Positions 57,165-64,000 of a DNA stretch of 64,000 nt are shown here, one piece after another. The stretch spans positions 1 through 64,000 of the forward strand of contig DAIQNR010000012.1 in the NCBI GenBank assembly GCA_036788295.1, read 5' to 3'. The translations under genes were made by a program, and so were the position numbers. The notes beneath the pieces are model-generated. The model was not told where the DNA came from. It searched no databases and saw only the letters and a list, made by a program, of their open reading frames with translations. The stretch's first letter is position 1, and every line of letters begins with the position of its first letter. The stretch is from JAHQVK01 sp036788295. Its GTDB lineage: Bacteria > Myxococcota > Kuafuiibacteriia > Kuafuiibacteriales > Kuafuiibacteriaceae.

Positions 57165-57955
57165 AAACTGTCGCGGAAATCCTCCCCGTTGAGTCCTCCC
57201 CGCACGACGGTGACCCGCTGGTGCACCTCGAGACGAGCGCCCCCGTGGACGACCTGAGTCGTCATCGTGGAGGGCCGCTCGACGTCGAACACCGACGTCC
57301 ACCGGGCGGAGCCGTGGGCGAGCTCGGACAGGTGGATCGACCCCCCACGCACCTCGTAGGCCCCAACGAGCTGAAGACGGCCGAGTCCGCGGCAGGTGCT
57401 CAGGAAGCGAAAGGTCTGGTTCGGGGAGAACTCCCAGATCCCGTAGGCGAAGCGGCAGGTCTCGACGCCGGCCCGCTCGGCGACGCCCGGGGCGTCCGAC
57501 GCGACCCGGGGGATGCCCTCCGCCCCGATGGTCAACCCCGACAGCGACAAGTGGCGAAGCGCAGGGATGTTCGGTTCCGCCGGCGCCGCCGCCGCCGATT
57601 CCCGCGCGGCGGGGGGCGCGGGAGGCGAGCCCCCGGGCGGGGCGTCCGGCACGGCAGGCCGCCGGACCGGCTCCGACGGATCGCCCTCGAGCAGGTTCAA
57701 TGCGGCGAAGCCGGCCCCGCCGAGCCCCACGAAGACGGCGACAACGACCTGGATCGCTCGTCGCTCGGCGGCGGCGTCGCGGTCTCGACGCCGAGCCCGC
57801 CGCTCGCGCCCGTCTCCTCCCGAAGCCGCGGGCACGGCGGCGACCGGTTCCGGAGGTCCCCGCGTCGCCTCCACCCGCGCGGTGTGCTCGAGCGGGAGCG
57901 GGTGCTCCCCTCCGACCGCCCGAAATCGCCGCTCTCGCTCGCCCACGTCCGTCAA
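57041..57955 (-). CDS. Membrane-anchored hypothetical protein
   Basis: 304 residues from TTG 57955; GTG 57946 is possible. About 65 charged residues, then one membrane helix (IQVVVAVFVGLGGAGFAALNLL, ~68-90), a Pro/Ala-rich spacer, and a soluble domain outside (~130-270): ETCRFAYGIWEFSPNQTFRFLSTCRG, LQLVGAYEVRGGSIHLSEL, MTTQVVHGGARLEVHQRVTVV. Strand-rich, with two Cys. Family unknown. It starts 2 bp downstream of lgt and so may share its message, and its end overlaps the YkgJ gene by 124 bp on the other strand. Confidence 0.68.
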   Translation of the reverse strand: MTDVGERERRFRAVGGEHPLPLEHTARVEATRGPPEPVAAVPAASGGDGRERRARRRDRDAAAERRAIQVVVAVFVGLGGAGFAALNLLEGDPSEPVRRPAVPDAPPGGSPPAPPAARESAAAAPAEPNIPALRHLSLSGLTIGAEGIPRVASDAPGVAERAGVETCRFAYGIWEFSPNQTFRFLSTCRGLGRLQLVGAYEVRGGSIHLSELAHGSARWTSVFDVERPSTMTTQVVHGGARLEVHQRVTVVRGGLNGEDFRDSFQRRNTLVAPELGSPPRDGPAPGSPDKAPPAGSALEQLLGG

Positions 57956-57957
57956 CG

Positions 57958-58767
57958 CTACCGCTCGAGGCCTTCTTGCCGACGTCGGTCATCGAGCCGA
58001 CGCCGACGCACCCACACGAAGAAGCCCGCCGCGAACACCGGGACCGACAGCCACTGCGAGGTGGAAAGGCCGGCGAGCGCGCCGCGCTCCGCGTCGCCCC
58101 GCACCGTCTCGGTCATGAACCGCAACGAGGCGTAGCCCATGAGCATCCACGCGACGAGCTCGCCCTCGAAGCGCCGGTTCGGGGCCCGCCACACGAGGAG
58201 ACCGGCGAGGATGGCGGCAGCGCCCGCGTCGTACAGTTGGGTGGCATGGACCGGCCCAGGCAGGTGCGGGAACCGAATCCCGAGCGGACCGTCGGTGGGG
58301 GCGCCGTGGCAGCACCCGGCCAGAAAGCAGCCGAGCCGGCCGAGCGCCGCGCCGACGAGGACCGCGGGCGCGAACGCATCGGCGAAGCGCCACCCGTCGA
58401 GCTGGGGGCGGCGCCGAAAGTAGACCACCGCGACCCCGAGACAAGCAATGAGGCCGCCGTACCAGACGTAGCCAGGCTCGTTCAGCGCGAAGGGATGCCA
58501 CGGGTCGTCCGCGAGCAGCTCGAACACCGAAGTGATGGGCTGTCCGTCCCGGCCGACGTGGCCCGGCGCCTCGAACAAGACGTGCCCAAACTTTGCGCCG
58601 AACAGGGCCGTCACCACCATCACGACGAAAAGGTCGACCGCCTGCCGCCGGTCGTCGGGCGGGGTCATGACCAACACCACCAGAAGGGCGGCGACAAAAC
58701 CGAGCGCCATCAGGACGGGGTACGAAGGGACGGCGACCCCAAAAACGGCAACCAGAACCGGCTTCAT
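57958..58767 (-). CDS. lgt: Prolipoprotein diacylglyceryl transferase Lgt
   Basis: 269 residues from ATG 58767. Transfers diacylglycerol from phosphatidylglycerol to the lipobox Cys of prolipoproteins. Seven membrane helices, with the signature GRLGCFLAGCCHGAPTDGPLGIRFP-like block (Arg, Gly, Cys, Gly) and HATQLYDAG containing the essential His and Tyr. GYVWYGGLIACLG is the conserved N-terminal helix. GPHATQLY-type lipid site intact. Several lipoproteins in the window would use it. The second gene (57041) may be in its operon. Confidence 0.94.
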   Translation of the reverse strand: MKPVLVAVFGVAVPSYPVLMALGFVAALLVVLVMTPPDDRRQAVDLFVVMVVTALFGAKFGHVLFEAPGHVGRDGQPITSVFELLADDPWHPFALNEPGYVWYGGLIACLGVAVVYFRRRPQLDGWRFADAFAPAVLVGAALGRLGCFLAGCCHGAPTDGPLGIRFPHLPGPVHATQLYDAGAAAILAGLLVWRAPNRRFEGELVAWMLMGYASLRFMTETVRGDAERGALAGLSTSQWLSVPVFAAGFFVWVRRRRLDDRRRQEGLER

Positions 58768-59211
58768 CGCGCATCGAGTCTAGAGCACCGATCGGGCTGG
58801 ACCAACGCCCCAGGCTCGTTTCCTGCGTCCCTGGCCGTCCGGTCGCCTGCGGCGACCCTCGAGGGGCGGCTCCGTCGGTTACGGGGAGTAGCCTCGGTCC
58901 GCCGCCGGACGGCCAAGAACGCAGGATCCTTCGCCTGGAGGGGCCATTCCAACCCGTTCGGTGCTCCAGCCCGACCGGCCCTCTGATAGAAGCGCCAGGA
59001 GCAGCCATCTATCGAGGTGGCTTCCGGTCCGCGACCGTCTCGACTCGGCTCGGCCGGAGCCCCCTCGACCGGTCTCAACCCCGGTTTTCGAGGCTCGGCA
59101 TCGGCCGACTGTGATCACGAACACTAATTGTTGACGAGGCGCCCCTTGTCGGGTCACGTCTGCCCGGTGTCGTACGAAGCGCGGAAAACCGCGCGGCTCT
59201 TTGAGCGCGAC
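58768..59211. other. Divergent intergenic region between lgt and SNF2 gene
   Basis: 444 bases without a supported gene. It holds the lgt promoter and, near the SNF2 gene, an AT-rich spot with the perfect 8-bp palindrome GTGATCAC (59110-59117) and TTGACG just beyond. These could be an operator and -35, but no matching -10 is clear. Confidence 0.4.
58777..58805 (-). promoter_or_regulatory. lgt promoter: TTGGTC - 17 nt - TAGACT
   Basis: On the minus strand TTGGTC (58805-58800) and TAGACT (58782-58777) are 17 nt apart. TAGACT ends 9 nt before ATG 58767, as at pilT. Confidence 0.5.
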
Positions 59212-61899
59212 ATGACTGAGGAGGCTCCCCTGACCGTCATGAACCCCACCCTGCTGGAGGCCGCGCCCTCGTACACCGCGCTTGGACTGGAGCTGACCCA
59301 TGACGGTCACTTCCGGCTCCATCGGGGCACGGACGGGCTCGACGAATCAGCGGGGACGGAGGTCGAGCTTGCGCCGTTCCTGGAGGCCGCGTTCTCGCGC
59401 TCCGAGATCGACGGCCTGCTCGCCCTTTCCACGGGGACGCGCGGGAGGGGACTGCAGCCCTCGCTCGAGCTGGGGCGCCGCGTCATGGATCTCGTGCTCG
59501 CGAAGCTTGCGACGCACCGTGACAAAGAGTTGGGGCCGGCCCTGCTCGAACCCAACGAGGACGATCTCGAGCAGCTGGTCGCCGATGCGCCGATGATGCT
59601 GGGGTTCGAGAACCTCGAGGTGGAGGTGCTGGTTCGGACCGGGCGGCGCCTGGCCCGGGCGATCATGGCACTGGTCGAACAGCAAGGGGCCGCCGAGCTG
59701 CTCGCTAGACTCGGGGGCGGCTGGGATGTCGTCGGCCGAGTGTGTTTTCACCTCGCCGAGCACGATCTCGACCCCGAACGACCGTTTGCGTTTCTTGCGA
59801 CCTGGGCCCCGCCGGGGATACCCGAGTACGACGCCCAGCTCATCCCTCTGCGCGACGCGCTCGAGGCCCGCCGCCAAGACCAGCCTGGGATGCGCGCGAT
59901 CATGGGCCAGGTCGAGCGAGCGGCGAAGGCGAGTCCCGCCCTCGCCGAGATGGAGCGTTCTGGACGGCTCTACCATCCGCTTCGCCTCGACCCGGGCGAG
60001 GCCTATCGACTGGTGGAAGAAGCGCCCGCGGTCGAGGCCACCGGCGCCGCGCTCCGGTTTCCTGCGGGGTGGGTCGGTCGCCGCCCTCGTCGCCCGACGG
60101 TGGAGCTGCGCCTCGGCGAGGACGCGAGCCTCGACGCGAGGGCCCTGCTCGACTTCGACGCGACGCTCGCCCTCGGCGGCGAGCGCCTCGACCCAGCGGA
60201 GCACGCCCGGCTGCTCGAGGGGACGAGGCGGCTCGAGAAGATCCGGGGGCAGTGGGTCGAGGTGGACCCAGAGGCCCTGCGAAATCGGCTCGACACCTGG
60301 GGTGACCGAAAACGGGCCACCTTGTCCGAGGCGATGCGTCTCATCACTGGGGCCGACGACACCGACGGGGTCATCGTTCGCACCGGCGATGGCTTTCGCC
60401 TGCTCGTCGAGCGGCTGCGGACCGCGTCCGAGACGACGACCGCGGTCCCTGAAGACCTCCACGCGACGCTCAGACCGTACCAGGAAGAGGGGCTCGCGTG
60501 GCTGTACACTGTGGTCTCGCTCGGCCTAGGTGGCTGCCTCGCCGATGACATGGGGCTCGGAAAGACCATCCAGGTCATCGCCCTGATCCTCCGCATGCAG
60601 CAAGACGGCCTGCTCAGGGGCCCGTGCTTGCTCGTGGTGCCGGCCTCCCTGCTCGGCAACTGGCGTCGCGAGGTGGAGCGATTCGCCCCTCGGCTCCGGC
60701 TCCGGACCGCCCACCGCTCGGGGCCGGAGCCGCTCGCCGACGTGCTCGCTGGGATCGAGGGCGCCGACATCATCATGACCACCTACGGGACATTGCCCCG
60801 TCTCGAGGCGCTCAACGGCCGAGCGTGGCCGCTCGTCGTGCTCGACGAAGCGCAAGCGATCAAGAACCACGACACCCTCCAGGCCCGGACGGTGCGGCGG
60901 CTCTCCGCCGACGCTCGCCTCGCGCTCACCGGGACCCCGGTGGAGAACCACCTCGGTGAGTTGTGGGCGCTGTTCGGGTTCCTCGAGCCCGGTCTGCTCG
61001 GAAAGCAGGCCGCGTTTCGCCGCTTCGTGACCCAGCTCGAAGAGACCGGTGACTACGATCCCCTGCGAAAGCTGATTCGGCCCTACGTGCTTCGGCGGGA
61101 GAAGACCGACCGCCGGATCATCCAAGACCTGCCGGACAAGACCGAGCTGGACGTCGACACCCCGCTGACCCGCAAGCAGGCCGTTCTCTACGAAGAGGCG
61201 GTGCGCGCTCTGGCGGAGGCCCTCTCGAACGTCGATGGCCACGAGCGGCGGGGTTTGGTGCTGTCCTTCCTCACGCGGTTCAAACAGATCTGCAACCACC
61301 CGAGCCACTGGCTTCAGCGGCCCGATTTCGACCCCTCGGATTCGGGGAAAACCCAGAGGCTGCTCGACATCGCGGAGAGCGTGCACGAGCAGGGTGAAAA
61401 GATGCTGGTTTTCACCCAGTTCCGCGCTCTCACCGAGCCGCTTGCCACCCTGCTCGAGCCGGTGTTCGAGCGGCCGGGGCTCGTGCTGCACGGCGGCACC
61501 CCGGTAAGAAAGCGCAGCCAATACGTGGACGAGTTCCAGGACCCGGACGGTCCGCCGTTTTTTGTCCTGTCCCTCAAGGCCGGCGGCACCGGGCTGAACC
61601 TGACCGCAGCCTCTCACGTCGTCCACTTCGACCGCTGGTGGAACCCGGCGGTCGAGAACCAAGCCACCGACCGGGCCTTCCGGATCGGCCAACACCGAAA
61701 CGTGCTCGTGCACCGGTTCGTATGTCCCGGTACGCTAGAAGAGAAAATCGCGGCGATGCTCGCCCGCAAACGCTCCGTGGCGGAGCAGGTTTTGGCCTTC
61801 GATGGGGAGAAGGCGCTCACTGAGCTGGATGACCAGGAGCTTCTGGCGCTGGTCCGGCTCGACCTCGACGCCGCGCTCATCGACGAGGAGACGACATGA
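59212..61899 (+). CDS. SNF2-family helicase-like ATPase with DUF3670-type N-terminal part
   Basis: 895 residues from ATG 59212 (MTEEAPLTVMNPTLL); the frame is open to TTG 59128. Residues ~1-410 are the helical SNF2-associated region (RRLEKIRGQWVEVDPEALR is typical). The motor follows: I LADDMGLGKTIQVIALIL, Ia LLVVPASLLGNWRREVER, II VVLDEAQAIKN, III LTGTPVENHLGELWALF, then lobe 2 MLVFTQFRALTEPLATLL, V FFVLSLKAGGTGLNLTAA and VI ATDRAFRIGQHRNVLVHR. Such proteins remodel DNA-protein complexes rather than unwind DNA. It overlaps the SWIM gene by 4 nt. Confidence 0.93.
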   Translation: MTEEAPLTVMNPTLLEAAPSYTALGLELTHDGHFRLHRGTDGLDESAGTEVELAPFLEAAFSRSEIDGLLALSTGTRGRGLQPSLELGRRVMDLVLAKLATHRDKELGPALLEPNEDDLEQLVADAPMMLGFENLEVEVLVRTGRRLARAIMALVEQQGAAELLARLGGGWDVVGRVCFHLAEHDLDPERPFAFLATWAPPGIPEYDAQLIPLRDALEARRQDQPGMRAIMGQVERAAKASPALAEMERSGRLYHPLRLDPGEAYRLVEEAPAVEATGAALRFPAGWVGRRPRRPTVELRLGEDASLDARALLDFDATLALGGERLDPAEHARLLEGTRRLEKIRGQWVEVDPEALRNRLDTWGDRKRATLSEAMRLITGADDTDGVIVRTGDGFRLLVERLRTASETTTAVPEDLHATLRPYQEEGLAWLYTVVSLGLGGCLADDMGLGKTIQVIALILRMQQDGLLRGPCLLVVPASLLGNWRREVERFAPRLRLRTAHRSGPEPLADVLAGIEGADIIMTTYGTLPRLEALNGRAWPLVVLDEAQAIKNHDTLQARTVRRLSADARLALTGTPVENHLGELWALFGFLEPGLLGKQAAFRRFVTQLEETGDYDPLRKLIRPYVLRREKTDRRIIQDLPDKTELDVDTPLTRKQAVLYEEAVRALAEALSNVDGHERRGLVLSFLTRFKQICNHPSHWLQRPDFDPSDSGKTQRLLDIAESVHEQGEKMLVFTQFRALTEPLATLLEPVFERPGLVLHGGTPVRKRSQYVDEFQDPDGPPFFVLSLKAGGTGLNLTAASHVVHFDRWWNPAVENQATDRAFRIGQHRNVLVHRFVCPGTLEEKIAAMLARKRSVAEQVLAFDGEKALTELDDQELLALVRLDLDAALIDEETT

Positions 61900-63071
61900 T
61901 GCACCCCTGGCGGGGCCGGTCTCGGCCGACGCAGAACCACCTGCCGCTCACCGGGCCCGAAGCGGTGCTCGGAGAGCGGCATCCCCAGATGGTGGCGTGC
62001 GAGAACTTCCTTGGCCACCCGGTCAAAAAGTTCCAAGCCGTACGCACGGACGGGCCGGTTGCCGTCCGCACCGCTTGGGCGAGAGCCTGGGGCCGGCGGA
62101 TGGAGACCGTCCCGAGGTTCGTCGAGCTGCTCCCGGCCGCCCGGCGCTACCTCGAGGGGGGCCACATCTGGCACCTCGAGGTGCGGCGGGGGGAGATCCA
62201 CGCGATCTTGCTCGGCTCGCAGCTGTACGCCCAGAAAATCACCGTTCGCCCGCTCACCCGGGAACAAGAAGCGGTGCTGATCGAGGCGTGCCGGGGCAGG
62301 GTTCAGGATACGCCTGATCTGCTGGCCGGAAAGGTCCCCGAGTCGGCGGCGTTCGCGCTCACCCGCCCGGACGGCGGGCTCATCCCCGGCGCCCACCTGA
62401 TCGAAGCGACTTGCTCCTGCGAAGAGGGCCGAGCCGGAAACCTCTGCCGCCACTCGGTCGCGGTGATGGTGGCGATGGCCGCTCGGATCGCCGAGAAGCC
62501 GAGGGCGCTGTTCGCGCTTCGGGGGACCGACCCGGAGGTGCTCAAGGGGCTGCTGCCGGCCGGATTGTCGACCCCTCCTCCGGCGGAGGTCCTGCTCGAG
62601 GCGGAAGTGGCCCAGATCTTCGATCTGCGACTCGAACAACCCCGGCTTCCGGAGGTCGAGGAGGCCCCTCATCAGGTGGTGGACCCGCTCGCGGCGTTCC
62701 TCGGTCGGGAGGAGAACCCTCAACGCGAATCGCGCCGGGTGCCCACGCCCATGCCCCCCGCGGCGGTGAGCGAGCCGGTGGTGGGTTCCTGGCTCGAAGA
62801 CGACTGGGGGGACGACGAGGAAGACGACGACCTCGAATCCGAGGTTTTCGGGGGCGGATCGGGTCCGAGCCCGATCCAGGTCGCGACCGACGCCGACGGA
62901 GAGGAGCTGCTCGAGATCGGGCGCTCCGACCTCATCGACCTCGGGATCCCGAGCCACCGGGTGCAGCGCTGGCTGACCGACGGAACCCTCATCCGCACCC
63001 CTCGGCGCGGCCGCTACCAGATCACGCCCGACGCGTGGTCCGCGATCGAGCCCCTGCTCCCGAGTGACTGA
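61896..63071 (+). CDS. SWIM zinc-finger protein
   Basis: 391 residues; the ATGA overlap couples it to the SNF2 gene. The SWIM motif CxCx(n)CxH is clear at ~170-190 (ATCSCEEGRAGNLCRHSVAVMVAM) and would bind zinc and DNA or protein. The N-terminal half (FLELLPAARRYLEGGHIWHLEVRRGEIHAILLGSQLYAQKI-like) is the usual body of bacterial SWIM partners. Residues ~290-330 are a very acidic linker (DDWGDDEEDDDLESE) and the end is a winged-helix-like domain (RSDLIDLGIPSHRVQRWLTDGTLIRTP). SNF2 plus SWIM gene pairs are common in actinobacteria and myxobacteria; their role is unsettled. Confidence 0.88.
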   Translation: MMHPWRGRSRPTQNHLPLTGPEAVLGERHPQMVACENFLGHPVKKFQAVRTDGPVAVRTAWARAWGRRMETVPRFVELLPAARRYLEGGHIWHLEVRRGEIHAILLGSQLYAQKITVRPLTREQEAVLIEACRGRVQDTPDLLAGKVPESAAFALTRPDGGLIPGAHLIEATCSCEEGRAGNLCRHSVAVMVAMAARIAEKPRALFALRGTDPEVLKGLLPAGLSTPPPAEVLLEAEVAQIFDLRLEQPRLPEVEEAPHQVVDPLAAFLGREENPQRESRRVPTPMPPAAVSEPVVGSWLEDDWGDDEEDDDLESEVFGGGSGPSPIQVATDADGEELLEIGRSDLIDLGIPSHRVQRWLTDGTLIRTPRRGRYQITPDAWSAIEPLLPSD

Positions 63072-63073
63072 CG

Positions 63074-64000
63074 TCAGTCGAGCAGCCCGAGCAGGTCCTC
63101 CCTGGTCAGAGACGCGGCGCCAGCGCTGATCACCTGATCGGCGAGGGCCCGTTTCTGGGCCTGAAGCGCGAGCAGCCGCTCTTCCACCGTGTCCTTGGCC
63201 ACCAGGCGATGCACGAACACCGGCCGGTCTTGGCCGATGCGGTGGGCTCGGTCGGCGGCCTGCTCCTCGACCGCTGGGTTCCACCAGGGGTCGAGCAGGA
63301 ACACGTGGTCCGCGGCGGTCAGGTTCAGACCGGTGCCGCCGGCCTTGAGCGAAAGCAGCAGCACCGGGGGTCCGGCCTGGTCCTGAAACCGGGCCACCAC
63401 CTCGCCTCGGTCTCGCGTGCTCCCGTCGAGGCGGGTGAAGGCGATGCTGGCCTTCTTCAGCGCCGGCTCCACCAAGTCGAGCATCGACGTCCATTGGCTG
63501 AACACGAGGGCTTTGTGACCCTCCTTGACCGCCTCCTCGAGGACCTCGAGCAGCCGGTCCACCTTGGTGGATCCTTCGGCCGCTCGGCCGGGGAGCAGCG
63601 CCATGTGGCAGGCCGCTTGGCGCAGCCGGAGCAGCGCCTCGAGCGCGCCGAGCACCGAACCCCCGCCCCCGAGCCGCTTGAGCACCTCCTTGCGGGTGGC
63701 GAGGCGGACCGCGTCGTAGGCGGCCCGCTCCCGCTCGTCGAGGTGGACCGAGAGCACGAGGTCGGTGCGCGGTGGGAGCTCAGGCGCGACCTCTGCTTTC
63801 ATCCGGCGGAGGAGCACCGGCCGGATCCGGGCTTCGAGCCGGACCGCCGCTCGGGCATCTCCCCCCGCGATCGGCTTTGCAAACCTCCTCTCGAAATCAT
63901 CCTGGCTCCCAACGAGGCCGGGGTTGGTGAAGTGCATCTGGCTCCACAGCTCCTCGAGGCGGTTCTCGACCGGGGTGCCGGTCAGCGCGACCCGGAAGCC
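63074..64000 (-). CDS. Second SNF2-family ATPase, N-terminal part beyond window
   Basis: 309 codons of the C-terminal half are inside the window. From the edge: VALTGTPVENRLEELWSQMHF (motif III), LLRRMKAEVAPELPPRTD, ALVFSQWTSMLDLVEPAL, LLLSLKAGGTGLNLTAADHVFLLDPWWNPAVEEQAADRAHRIGQ (motifs V-VI in frame), ending LTREDLLGLLD. It is a paralogue of the first SNF2 protein, not a copy. Its stop is 2 bp from the SWIM gene stop, so the three genes converge. Confidence 0.93.
   Translation of the reverse strand, partial: GFRVALTGTPVENRLEELWSQMHFTNPGLVGSQDDFERRFAKPIAGGDARAAVRLEARIRPVLLRRMKAEVAPELPPRTDLVLSVHLDERERAAYDAVRLATRKEVLKRLGGGGSVLGALEALLRLRQAACHMALLPGRAAEGSTKVDRLLEVLEEAVKEGHKALVFSQWTSMLDLVEPALKKASIAFTRLDGSTRDRGEVVARFQDQAGPPVLLLSLKAGGTGLNLTAADHVFLLDPWWNPAVEEQAADRAHRIGQDRPVFVHRLVAKDTVEERLLALQAQKRALADQVISAGAASLTREDLLGLLD

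Noticed and set aside
1..64000. Prophage, insertion sequence or rRNA operon
   Set aside because: No integrase, transposase, terminal repeats, phage structural genes or rRNA sequence were seen.

Overview
The window is very GC-rich (by eye 70% or more, with codon third positions almost all G or C) and densely coded on both strands. Several signs point to a member of the Myxococcota (former Deltaproteobacteria): a secreted metzincin ending in a MYXO-CTERM-like tail (Gly-Cys-Ala-Ser, hydrophobic helix, Arg cluster), an MglA-type gliding GTPase beside PilT, a membrane-anchored Ser/Thr kinase, an NtrC-type sigma-54 activator, and the DUF1592/DUF1552 protein pair. It is chromosomal. I see no phage, plasmid, IS element, rRNA or CRISPR array. 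Two 100-N scaffold gaps lie in a repeat array near 6 kb.

Layout. 1-4.3 kb: SppA protease (cut by the left edge), an orphan ORF and a BrkB/YihY membrane protein. 4.3-6.4 kb: HEAT-like protein, then GC-rich tandem repeats with assembly gaps. 6.4-11 kb: motility/signalling block (MglA-like GTPase, Cys-rich protein, PilT, RecX, Ser/Thr kinase, the last three with 4-nt overlaps). 11-15.6 kb, minus strand: ECF sigma and anti-sigma pair, frameshifted SDR with a cupin, nicotinamidase-like hydrolase with a palindrome over its start codon, and a methyltransferase. 15.7-22.5 kb: polytopic membrane protein, coiled-coil protein, lectin-like protein, a PIN remnant and a probably foreign lipoprotein. 22.5-26 kb: RsmB and a three-gene GTPase cassette. 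26.3-30.7 kb: DUF1592/DUF1552 pair. 30.7-40.3 kb: Sua5, GlgC, DUF3179, TrmH-type methyltransferase, ABC ATPase and secreted metalloprotease. 40.4-44.2 kb: tRNA-Gln, tRNA-Glu, terminator, and an operon of two SPFH proteins with two partners. 44.2-50.7 kb: ClpX, TPR protein, NtrC-type regulator, ribosomal protein S1. 50.8-58.8 kb: degenerate Fic protein with partner, BioD-like protein, GpsA, PEP synthase regulator, envelope proteins, Lgt. 59.2-64 kb: SNF2 ATPase plus SWIM protein, facing a second SNF2 ATPase cut by the right edge.

How the genes work together. Most are housekeeping: translation and tRNA modification (S1, RsmB, Sua5, TrmH-type), proteolysis (ClpX, SppA), lipid and lipoprotein supply (GpsA, Lgt), and glycogen and PEP control (GlgC, PpsR-type). 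The less ordinary parts are the GTPase with a tail-anchored partner (24-26 kb), the SPFH operon (40.6-44.2 kb), the Fic-like pair (50.8-52.2 kb) and the SNF2/SWIM cluster (59-64 kb).

One signal cuts across the whole window. A TAGNNT-like hexamer lies 6-9 nt before the start codon of about a dozen first genes, with little Shine-Dalgarno sequence between them. I read these as -10 boxes of leaderless transcripts.
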